Positions 1-5,123 of a stretch of 5,128 nt of DNA are shown here, piece after piece (the stretch's first letter is position 1; each line of letters starts with the position of its first letter). The translations under genes were made by a program, and so were the position numbers. Source of the DNA: an uncultured Clostridia bacterium (GTDB taxonomy: Bacteria; Bacillota; Clostridia; UBA1381); NCBI GenBank assembly GCA_934454745.1, contig CAKSGP010000120.1, positions 1 to 5,128 of the forward strand. The letters run 5' to 3'. The notes under the pieces were generated by a model. It was given only the letters and a program-made list of their open reading frames with translations, was not told the DNA's origin and made no database searches.

Positions 1-13
1 ATTCTACACTCAT
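1..13 (-). CDS. Start of a downstream co-transcribed gene, cut by the window edge
   Basis: On the minus strand the amidotransferase gene ends CAATGA. The ATG inside this sequence opens another frame reading M-S-V-E before the window ends, giving a 4-base ATGA overlap typical of translationally coupled operon genes. A GAGGA sequence about 9 bases upstream of this ATG could serve as its ribosome binding site. Only four codons are visible, so the product cannot be identified. From what is known of split, archaeal-type glutamate synthases, the FMN/iron-sulfur synthase subunit is a reasonable expectation for the neighbour, but this is inference. Confidence 0.45.
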
Positions 14-1107
14 TGCTTACAGTCCTCCTCTAAGGTTACTATAACAGGCTCTCCGCCCGTAGGTGCCCATATGTTTTCCACATTCGGCTCCATAACACGT
101 ATAGCCGCCTCTTCACTTGCAATAAACACCTTATCGTCCTTTTCACCCACAACCATACTGCGGAGCTTAAGTCTGTCGTTTAACGCCATAAGACCGCCGT
201 TATAACCGAATACAATTGAAAACGGTCCTGTTATCAAAAGGCTTGGAAAAAGAGTTCTTAAATATTTATGCTTTTCCTTATCAACAATATCGATTTTGTT
301 TTCAATTGTGCTCCAGAACGGTGCGGCAATAACACTTGCCGCCTCTTCTATGGTCAGACCTTGCTTGCGAATGAGATAGTCCATTATATATGTAATAACC
401 TCTGTGTCTGTTTGCAGATTACATTTATAGCCGAACATTTCAATAAATCTGCGGTTAGCATCATATGATGAAATTTCTCCGTTATGTACAATTGAGTAAT
501 CAAGAAGTGTAAAGGGATGAGCACCGCCCCACCAGCCGGGAGTGTTTGTAGGGTATCTGCCGTGGGCAGTCCAGGAATATCCCTCGTATTCGTCTAACTT
601 ATAGAAAACGCCTACATCCTCAGGGAAGCCTACTGCTTTAAATGCACCCATATTCTTTCCGCTTGAGAAAATATAAGCTCCTTTTCCCTCTGTATTGATT
701 TGCATAACCGTACGTGCCACAAACTCGTCCTCGTCAAGCTGCATATTCTTTAAAACCGACTGCAAGGGCGCAACAAAATACCGCCATATAATCGGCTCGT
801 CTGTAATCTGCGGAATTTTCCTTGTAGGCAGTATTTCGGATTTTACAATTTCAAATCTCTCTTTTAAAAACTGCTCTGTGCTTTTACGGGTATCTCTGTC
901 ATTAAAGAAAAAGTGAAAAGCATAAAAATCCTTGTATTCGGGATAGATACCGTAGGCAGCAAAGCCGCCGCCAAGACCGTTACTGCGGTCGTGCATAGGC
1001 TTCATAGAATTAACTATTGATTCGCCTGTCATAGTGTTCCCCTTTTTTGATATAACTGCTGCAATAGCACAGCCGGAAGGAATTCGTACCTTGCCTTCTA
1101 AATTCAT
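10..1107 (-). CDS. Stand-alone class II glutamine amidotransferase (archaeal-type glutamate synthase amidotransferase subunit family)
   Basis: The 365-residue protein is an Ntn-type glutaminase domain that hydrolyses glutamine and passes ammonia to a partner, most likely a split glutamate synthase. Cys13 in IPSGCAIAAVI is the expected nucleophile, and the 12 residues before it would be a removable propeptide. Other hallmarks are MHDRSNGLGGGFAAYGIYPE (about 38-57), HGRYPTNTPGWWGGAHPF (182-199, substrate arginine and threonine region), HNGEI (208-212, oxyanion asparagine-glycine) and TDTEV (233-237). There is no fused FMN or GXGXG domain, unlike bacterial GltB of about 1500 residues, so this is a free subunit. 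The ATG at 1107 is preferred to the one at 1125: the upstream ATG lacks a ribosome binding site and itself overlaps the AAAGGA serving the second. The gene diverges from gdhA, has its own consensus promoter and leader hairpin, and overlaps a following gene. The family is certain; the exact partner is inferred. Confidence 0.9.
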   Translation of the reverse strand: MNLEGKVRIPSGCAIAAVISKKGNTMTGESIVNSMKPMHDRSNGLGGGFAAYGIYPEYKDFYAFHFFFNDRDTRKSTEQFLKERFEIVKSEILPTRKIPQITDEPIIWRYFVAPLQSVLKNMQLDEDEFVARTVMQINTEGKGAYIFSSGKNMGAFKAVGFPEDVGVFYKLDEYEGYSWTAHGRYPTNTPGWWGGAHPFTLLDYSIVHNGEISSYDANRRFIEMFGYKCNLQTDTEVITYIMDYLIRKQGLTIEEAASVIAAPFWSTIENKIDIVDKEKHKYLRTLFPSLLITGPFSIVFGYNGGLMALNDRLKLRSMVVGEKDDKVFIASEEAAIRVMEPNVENIWAPTGGEPVIVTLEEDCKQ

Positions 1108-1116
1108 ACTTCCTCG

Positions 1117-1122
1117 TCCTTT
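1117..1122 (-). promoter_or_regulatory. Ribosome binding site of the amidotransferase gene (decides its start)
   Basis: On the minus strand AAAGGA lies 9 bases before the ATG at 1107, and a second partial match, GAGGA, lies 3 bases before it. The upstream in-frame ATG at 1125 sits at the edge of this site and is preceded only by AT-rich sequence without a purine-rich match. This is why the 365-residue form is called rather than the 371-residue form. Confidence 0.75.
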
Positions 1123-1135
1123 CATATCAACATAT

Positions 1136-1190
1136 AAAATAAAAAGGCGTCATTCACTCGAGAAACTCTCGAATGAATGAACGCCCTTGC
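1136..1190 (-). terminator. Leader terminator-like hairpin (putative attenuator) of the amidotransferase operon
   Basis: Read on the minus strand, GCAAGGGCGT begins at 1190. The arms at 1181-1185 and 1146-1150 form a GGCGT/ACGCC stem. It continues inward through a bulged A, six more pairs (TGAATG/CATTCA type), one mismatch and a five-pair TCGAG/CTCGA top with a five-base loop. At the base, AAG can pair with the first bases of the T-tract. The 3' arm is followed by TTTTTATTTT (1145-1136), so the structure is oriented as an intrinsic terminator for leftward transcripts. It lies between the promoter and the ribosome binding site, so it would stop transcription of its own operon unless overridden. 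On the plus strand no T-tract follows it. Regulation by attenuation is inferred. Confidence 0.75.
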
Positions 1191-1202
1191 TCATCTCGCT
1201 AC

Positions 1203-1231
1203 ATTATACACCCCTAAAAACGTTTTGTCAA
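1203..1231 (-). promoter_or_regulatory. Consensus sigma-A promoter for the amidotransferase operon
   Basis: On the minus strand TTGACA (1231-1226) is followed by a 17-base spacer and TATAAT (1208-1203), an exact match to the housekeeping consensus. The predicted transcription start is near 1196, only about 6 bases before the GCAAGGGCGT that opens the leader hairpin. Such a strong core promoter followed at once by a terminator suggests that control acts after initiation. Confidence 0.88.
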
Positions 1232-1253
1232 GGGCAAATAAAAAATTTGTCAA
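1226..1253 (-). repeat. Tandem TTGACAAA direct repeat over the leftward -35 region
   Basis: TTGACAAA occurs twice on the minus strand, with the TTGACA cores at 1253-1248 and 1231-1226, a 22-base period or about two helical turns. The downstream copy is the -35 box. The upstream copy has no acceptable -10 at 16-18 bases, so it is not an obvious second promoter. A third TTGACAAA forms the -35 of gdhA. The upstream copy could be a regulator site or chance in AT-rich DNA. Confidence 0.35.
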
Positions 1254-1304
1254 AAAGCAGAAACAGAGGCTCAAATACATGGCTTTATTATACGATTTTA
1301 TTGG

Positions 1305-1349
1305 AAAACAGGAAAAAAAGAATAAAAAATTTAAAAAAATTTTAAAAAA
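1305..1349 (+). promoter_or_regulatory. Phased A-tracts (likely UP element / intrinsically curved DNA) upstream of the gdhA promoter
   Basis: Five runs of A lie at 1305-1308, 1313-1319, 1324-1329, 1333-1339 and 1344-1349. Their centres are spaced about 9.5-10.5 bases apart, close to the helical repeat, and end just before the gdhA -35 box at 1354. A-tracts in phase bend DNA, and A-rich DNA directly upstream of -35 is known to bind the RNA polymerase alpha C-terminal domain. The effect on gdhA strength is inferred. Confidence 0.55.
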
Positions 1350-1353
1350 GGGA

Positions 1354-1382
1354 TTGACAAATGAAAAATTTGGGAGTATAAT
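1354..1382 (+). promoter_or_regulatory. Consensus sigma-A promoter for gdhA
   Basis: TTGACA (1354-1359), a 17-base spacer and TATAAT (1377-1382) match the consensus exactly and mirror the divergent promoter in both boxes and spacing. Initiation is predicted near 1388-1390, which places the transcript 5' end at the base of the leader hairpin. With the A-tracts upstream this should be a very strong promoter. Confidence 0.9.
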
Positions 1383-1386
1383 GTGC

Positions 1387-1440
1387 AACGTAAGGCAAAG
1401 GAGTCTTAGGTTTATCTTTGAGGCCCTTTGCTTTTCGTTT
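1387..1440 (+). terminator. Leader terminator-like hairpin (putative attenuator) of gdhA
   Basis: GCAAAGG (1395-1401) pairs perfectly with CCTTTGC (1425-1431), which is followed by TTTTCGTTTATTT. The stem can extend outward: AAG (1392-1394) pairs with the T-tract and AACG (1387-1390) with CGTT (1436-1439), leaving one T-T mismatch. Inside, a 3/2 internal loop leads to a weaker six-pair stem with several G-U pairs. The hairpin lies between promoter and ribosome binding site, so it can act only as an attenuator or as a 5' stabilising structure, not as the end of another gene. The T-tract is broken by CG, so termination is probably partial. Confidence 0.65.
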
Positions 1441-1456
1441 ATTTGAATGAAAAGTT

Positions 1457-1462
1457 AGGAGG
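1457..1462 (+). promoter_or_regulatory. Ribosome binding site of gdhA
   Basis: AGGAGG, a full anti-16S match, lies 8 bases before the ATG at 1471. It fixes the start and predicts strong translation once the leader has been read through. It lies about 17 bases beyond the leader hairpin, so the hairpin should not mask it. Confidence 0.9.
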
Positions 1463-1470
1463 CGAATATT

Positions 1471-2805
1471 ATGTCATATGTTGATGACGTAATGGAACAG
1501 GTAGTAAAACAGAACCCTGAGGAAAAGGAATTCCATCAGGCAGTAAAAGAAGTTCTTGACTCTATAAGACCCGTTGTTGATAAGCACGAGGAACAGTATA
1601 GAAAAGATGCTTTGCTTGAAAGAATTGTTAACCCGGAAAGACAGATTAAGTTCAGAGTTCCGTGGGTTGATGATAAGGGTAATGTACAGGTAAATACAGG
1701 TTACCGTGTTCAGTTTAACAGTGCAATCGGTCCTTATAAGGGCGGTATAAGACTTCACCCATCTGTTAATATAGGTATTATTAAGTTTTTGGGCTTTGAG
1801 CAGATTTTCAAAAACTCACTTACAGGACTTCCTATCGGCGGCGGTAAGGGCGGCAGTGATTTTGATCCTAAGGGTAAATCAGACCGTGAGATTATGGCAT
1901 TCTGCCAGAGCTTTATGACAGAACTTTGCAGACACATCGGTGCTGACACTGACGTTCCTGCAGGTGATATCGGAACTGGTGCACGTGAAATCGGTTATAT
2001 GTACGGTCAGTACAAGAGAATTAAGAACATTTACGAAGGTGTTCTTACAGGTAAGGGTTTAACTTACGGCGGTTCACTTGCAAGAACAGAGGCAACAGGC
2101 TACGGACTTCTATATATTACAGAAGAGATGCTAAAGTGCAACGGCTTAGACATCGCAGGAAAGACAGCTGTTGTATCAGGCGCAGGTAACGTTGCAATCT
2201 ATGCAATAGAGAAGGCACATCAGCTTGGCGCAAAGGTTGTTACTTGTTCAGACTCCACAGGTTGGGTATATGATCCCGACGGTATTGACGTTGATGCACT
2301 TAAGGAAATTAAGGAAGTTAAGCGTCAAAGACTTACAGAATATAAGAATTACAGACCTAACTCAGAGTATCATGAGGGTAAGGGCGTATGGAGCGTTAAG
2401 GCTGACATCGCACTTCCTTGTGCAACTCAGAATGAGCTTGATGTTGAGGATGCAAAGATGCTCGTTGCAAATGGCGTAATCGCTGTTGCAGAGGGTGCTA
2501 ATATGCCTACAACAGCAGAGGCAACAAAGTACTTGCAGGATAGCGGAGTTCTGTTCCTGCCAGGCAAGGCTGCAAACGCAGGCGGTGTTGCAACAAGCGC
2601 ACTTGAAATGTCACAGAACAGCGAAAGACTTTCCTGGACATTCGAGGAGGTTGACCAGAAGCTTCAGGGTATTATGGTTAATATTTTCCACAACCTTGAC
2701 GAGGCTGCAAAGCTATATAATGTTGAGGGCAACTATGTTGCAGGTGCTAACATTGCAGGCTTCAGAAAAGTAGCAAAGGCAATGAACGCACAGGGTATTG
2801 TATAA
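1471..2805 (+). CDS. gdhA: NADP-type hexameric glutamate dehydrogenase
   Basis: This cytoplasmic enzyme catalyses reductive amination of 2-oxoglutarate with ammonium to glutamate. At 444 residues it has the usual length of the small hexameric (GDH-I) family and looks complete. The substrate domain shows GYRVQFNSAIGPYKGG with Lys90, Lys114 in FKNSL, catalytic Lys126 in PIGGGKGGSDFDPKG, Asp166 in DVPAGDIGTG, and Ser376 in NAGGVATSALEMSQ. The nucleotide domain has the GAGNVA fingerprint at 237-242. The following strand ends TCSDSTG (258-264). The SDS motif resembles NADP-linked enzymes such as that of E. coli, whereas the NAD-linked Clostridium symbiosum enzyme has a glycine in this area, so NADPH-dependent synthesis is favoured. 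It has its own consensus promoter and leader hairpin, and is followed by glnN on the same strand. Function is very secure; coenzyme preference is inferred from the motif. Confidence 0.97.
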   Translation: MSYVDDVMEQVVKQNPEEKEFHQAVKEVLDSIRPVVDKHEEQYRKDALLERIVNPERQIKFRVPWVDDKGNVQVNTGYRVQFNSAIGPYKGGIRLHPSVNIGIIKFLGFEQIFKNSLTGLPIGGGKGGSDFDPKGKSDREIMAFCQSFMTELCRHIGADTDVPAGDIGTGAREIGYMYGQYKRIKNIYEGVLTGKGLTYGGSLARTEATGYGLLYITEEMLKCNGLDIAGKTAVVSGAGNVAIYAIEKAHQLGAKVVTCSDSTGWVYDPDGIDVDALKEIKEVKRQRLTEYKNYRPNSEYHEGKGVWSVKADIALPCATQNELDVEDAKMLVANGVIAVAEGANMPTTAEATKYLQDSGVLFLPGKAANAGGVATSALEMSQNSERLSWTFEEVDQKLQGIMVNIFHNLDEAAKLYNVEGNYVAGANIAGFRKVAKAMNAQGIV

Positions 2806-2863
2806 TTTTACAATTTATTAATTAAGTATGTTAACGGCAGTATGGATTGAAATATATTCATAG

Positions 2864-2891
2864 TTGGCGAAAACAATAAATAGAATATAAG
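2864..2891 (+). promoter_or_regulatory. Weak candidate promoter for glnN
   Basis: TTGGCG (2864-2869), a 16-base spacer and TATAAG (2886-2891) give a moderate sigma-A match in the gdhA-glnN gap. Initiation would fall near 2898, inside the left arm of the following hairpin, which is awkward. A TTGAAA at 2847-2852 is another possible -35 but lacks a good partner. Unlike the two divergent promoters this is not a consensus match. glnN may instead depend on read-through from gdhA. Confidence 0.3.
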
Positions 2892-2893
2892 GC

Positions 2894-2935
2894 AAAGGCG
2901 TCTTTAATTAATTTATATTAAAGATGCCTTTTCTT
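2894..2935 (+). terminator. Intrinsic terminator between gdhA and glnN, possibly the glnN leader attenuator
   Basis: AAAGGCGTCTTTAAT (2894-2908) pairs over 15 positions, with one G-U pair, with ATTAAAGATGCCTTT (2917-2931), leaving an eight-base loop. TTTCTTATTAT continues the T-rich tail. It is the only terminator visible after gdhA, so it may simply end that transcript. However, its 5' flank TAAGGCAAAGG-C-GTCTT is identical to the gdhA leader hairpin except at one base, and it sits just before the glnN ribosome binding site, as in the other two leaders. It may therefore serve both roles. Confidence 0.8.
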
Positions 2936-2947
2936 ATTATAAAATTG

Positions 2948-2953
2948 AAGGAG
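2948..2953 (+). promoter_or_regulatory. Ribosome binding site of glnN
   Basis: AAGGAG lies 10 bases before the ATG at 2964, slightly longer than ideal but clear. The site falls after the T-rich tail of the preceding hairpin, so only transcripts that pass the terminator carry it. It supports the ATG at 2964 as the start. Confidence 0.8.
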
Positions 2954-2963
2954 ATGTTTCAAT

Positions 2964-5057
2964 ATGAAAACAGTATCAGACTATTTCGGCAGCTTGGTTT
3001 TTGACGACAGAGTTATGAAATCAAGACTTTCATCAAAGGTTTATACTTCACTTAAGAAAACCATTGATGAAGGTGCAAAGCTGGATATTTCCGTCGCAAA
3101 TGCCGTAGCAGAAGCAATGAAGGAATGGGCAGTTGAAAATGGGGCAACACATTATACACACTGGTTCCAGCCACTGACAGGTATAACCGCAGAAAAACAC
3201 GATAGCTTCATCTCACCGTCACCTGACGGCAGAGTCATTATGGATTTCTCGGGTAAAGAGCTTGTAAAGGGTGAGCCGGACGCATCTTCATTCCCCTCAG
3301 GCGGACTTCGTGCAACATTTGAGGCAAGAGGATACACAGCGTGGGATCCTACATCATACGCATTCATCAAGGGTAAGACATTATGTATTCCTACAGCTTT
3401 TTGCTCATACGGCGGCGAGGCTCTTGATAAGAAAACGCCCCTTCTTCGTTCAATGGAGGCACTTAATAAACAGGCACTAAGAATTTTAAAGCTTTTCGGA
3501 ACAGAGGCAAAATATGTACATACATCAGTAGGTCCGGAGCAGGAATATTTCCTTGTTCCCAAAGAACTGTTTGAAAAGCGTAAGGACCTTATTTATACAG
3601 GCAGAACACTTTTCGGTTCAAAACCACCTAAGGGTCAGGAAATGGATGACCACTATTTCGGTGTTATTAAGCCTCGGGTTGAGGCATATATGACAGAGCT
3701 TAACGAGGAGCTATGGAAGCTTGGTATTCTTGCTAAGACTCAGCATAACGAGGTTGCACCTGCTCAGCACGAGCTTGCACCGATTTATACAACAACAAAC
3801 ATTGCAACTGACCATAACCAGCTTACAATGGAGATTATGCAGAAGGTTGCAACACGACATGGACTTGTTTGCCTACTTCACGAAAAGCCTTTTGCAGGTG
3901 TAAACGGAAGCGGAAAGCACAACAACTGGTCAATGGCAACAGATACAGGAGTAAATCTCCTATCACCGGGTGAAACACCTTATGAAAACGCACAGTTCTT
4001 GTTATTCCTATGTGCCGTAATTAAAGCAGTTGACGATTATCAGGATCTATTAAGAATCAGTGTTGCAACAGCGGGTAATGACCACAGATTAGGAGCAAAC
4101 GAGGCTCCCCCGGCAGTTGTTTCAATGTTCCTTGGTGACGAACTAAACGCAGTTTTAACAGCTATTGAAACAGATACTCCCTATGAGGGTGCAGAAAAGA
4201 CACAGATGAAGTTAGGCGTTGATGTTCTTCCCAAATTTAACCGTGACACAACAGACAGAAACAGAACATCACCTTTCGCATTTACAGGTAACAAGTTCGA
4301 GTTCCGTATGCTTGGCTCGTCAAACAGCATCGCTTGTGCAAACATTATGCTAAATGCGGCAGTCGCTGAAAGCTTAAAGATTTACGCAGACAGACTTGAG
4401 GCAGCAGACGATTTTGAAACTACACTTCACGAAATGATAAGAAAGACAATTAAGGATCATAAGCGTATTATCTTTAACGGTAACGGTTATGATGATGAGT
4501 GGATTAAGGAAGCTACCGAAAAGAGAGGTCTTGTTAACTATCGCACAACACCTGATGCTATCCCCCATCTTCTTGATAAAAAGAATGTGGATATGTTAAC
4601 AGCACATAAGGTATTCTCAGATGCAGAGCTTAAGTCAAGATGTGAAATCACACTTGAAAACTATTGCAAGACCGTTGTTATTGAAGCAAATACAATGGTT
4701 GAAATGGTAAACAAGGAAATACTTCCTGCCATTGAGAATTATGCAGCTCATCTTGCAGCAGCGGCAAATACTAAGAAAACTCTTATTTCCACTGCTGTAT
4801 GCACATATGAAACAGAGGTTGTGACTAAGCTTTCAGAACTTTCAAGCCAGATTTATGAAAGCTCAAAGGCACTCTCTGAAGCTCTTATTAAGCTTGCAGA
4901 CTGCGAGAGCGTTATAGACGAAGGCTATATGATTCGTGATAATGTTCTTTCAAAGATGGGTGAGCTAAGAGCATCTTGTGACGAAGCAGAGGTGATAACA
5001 GCACAAGACTTCTGGCCATTCCCAACATACGGTGAATTGCTATTCGGAGTAAGATAA
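2964..5057 (+). CDS. glnN: Glutamine synthetase type III (GSIII)
   Basis: This cytoplasmic enzyme makes glutamine from glutamate, ammonium and ATP. At 697 residues it fits the GSIII class (about 700-730) and not GSI (about 450-470). The GSIII-specific N-terminal part shows FGSLVFDDRVM near the start, THWFQPLTG at 65-73 and PSGGLRATFEARGYTAWDP at about 111-129. Catalytic-core motifs follow: GPEQEYFLV (190-198, metal-binding glutamates), HNEVAPAQHELAP (261-273), GVNGSGKHNNW (312-322), TAGNDHRLGANEAPPA (369-384) and NRTSPFAFTGNKFEFRMLGSS (433-453). A long helical stretch covers roughly 600-680 and the end carries the GSIII-like WPFPTYGELLF (684-694). No key residue appears missing and no frameshift is seen. 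The gene follows gdhA in the same direction, separated by 158 bases with a terminator-like hairpin. The symbol glnN is the usual one for GSIII, although some annotations use glnA. Assignment is very secure. Confidence 0.97.
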   Translation: MKTVSDYFGSLVFDDRVMKSRLSSKVYTSLKKTIDEGAKLDISVANAVAEAMKEWAVENGATHYTHWFQPLTGITAEKHDSFISPSPDGRVIMDFSGKELVKGEPDASSFPSGGLRATFEARGYTAWDPTSYAFIKGKTLCIPTAFCSYGGEALDKKTPLLRSMEALNKQALRILKLFGTEAKYVHTSVGPEQEYFLVPKELFEKRKDLIYTGRTLFGSKPPKGQEMDDHYFGVIKPRVEAYMTELNEELWKLGILAKTQHNEVAPAQHELAPIYTTTNIATDHNQLTMEIMQKVATRHGLVCLLHEKPFAGVNGSGKHNNWSMATDTGVNLLSPGETPYENAQFLLFLCAVIKAVDDYQDLLRISVATAGNDHRLGANEAPPAVVSMFLGDELNAVLTAIETDTPYEGAEKTQMKLGVDVLPKFNRDTTDRNRTSPFAFTGNKFEFRMLGSSNSIACANIMLNAAVAESLKIYADRLEAADDFETTLHEMIRKTIKDHKRIIFNGNGYDDEWIKEATEKRGLVNYRTTPDAIPHLLDKKNVDMLTAHKVFSDAELKSRCEITLENYCKTVVIEANTMVEMVNKEILPAIENYAAHLAAAANTKKTLISTAVCTYETEVVTKLSELSSQIYESSKALSEALIKLADCESVIDEGYMIRDNVLSKMGELRASCDEAEVITAQDFWPFPTYGELLFGVR

Positions 5058-5123
5058 CAACAGTACATAATTTTTAATTCACAACAAAGGAAAATACACA
5101 AGGAAAGAAAGGATTGATATATC

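Noticed and set aside
1108..1125. Upstream ATG giving a 371-residue amidotransferase
   Set aside because: There is no ribosome binding site before it, and it adjoins the AAAGGA that serves the ATG at 1107. The added residues MKGRGS are a translation of the ribosome-binding-site region.
1387..1440. EutV-type ANTAR dual-hairpin antitermination site in the gdhA leader
   Set aside because: That site needs two adjacent hairpins with hexaloops carrying A at position 1 and G at position 4. Only one hairpin is visible, with a loop close to TTTATC, and the predicted start leaves no space for a preceding hairpin.
1177..1446. 89-codon plus-strand open frame in the divergent intergenic region
   Set aside because: It runs through both promoters, the A-tracts and the gdhA leader hairpin. 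Its lysine/phenylalanine-rich composition simply reflects AT-rich DNA, and no ribosome binding site precedes its ATG.
1126..1470. T-box, amino-acid riboswitch or tRNA gene in the divergent region
   Set aside because: The leaders are about 60-100 nt and filled by the terminator hairpin and ribosome binding site. No T-box core, glutamine-riboswitch-like fold or cloverleaf could be found.
3152..3562. 136-codon minus-strand open frame inside glnN
   Set aside because: It lies entirely antisense to conserved GSIII motifs (THWFQPLTG to GPEQEY) and has no recognisable domain or independent expression signals.
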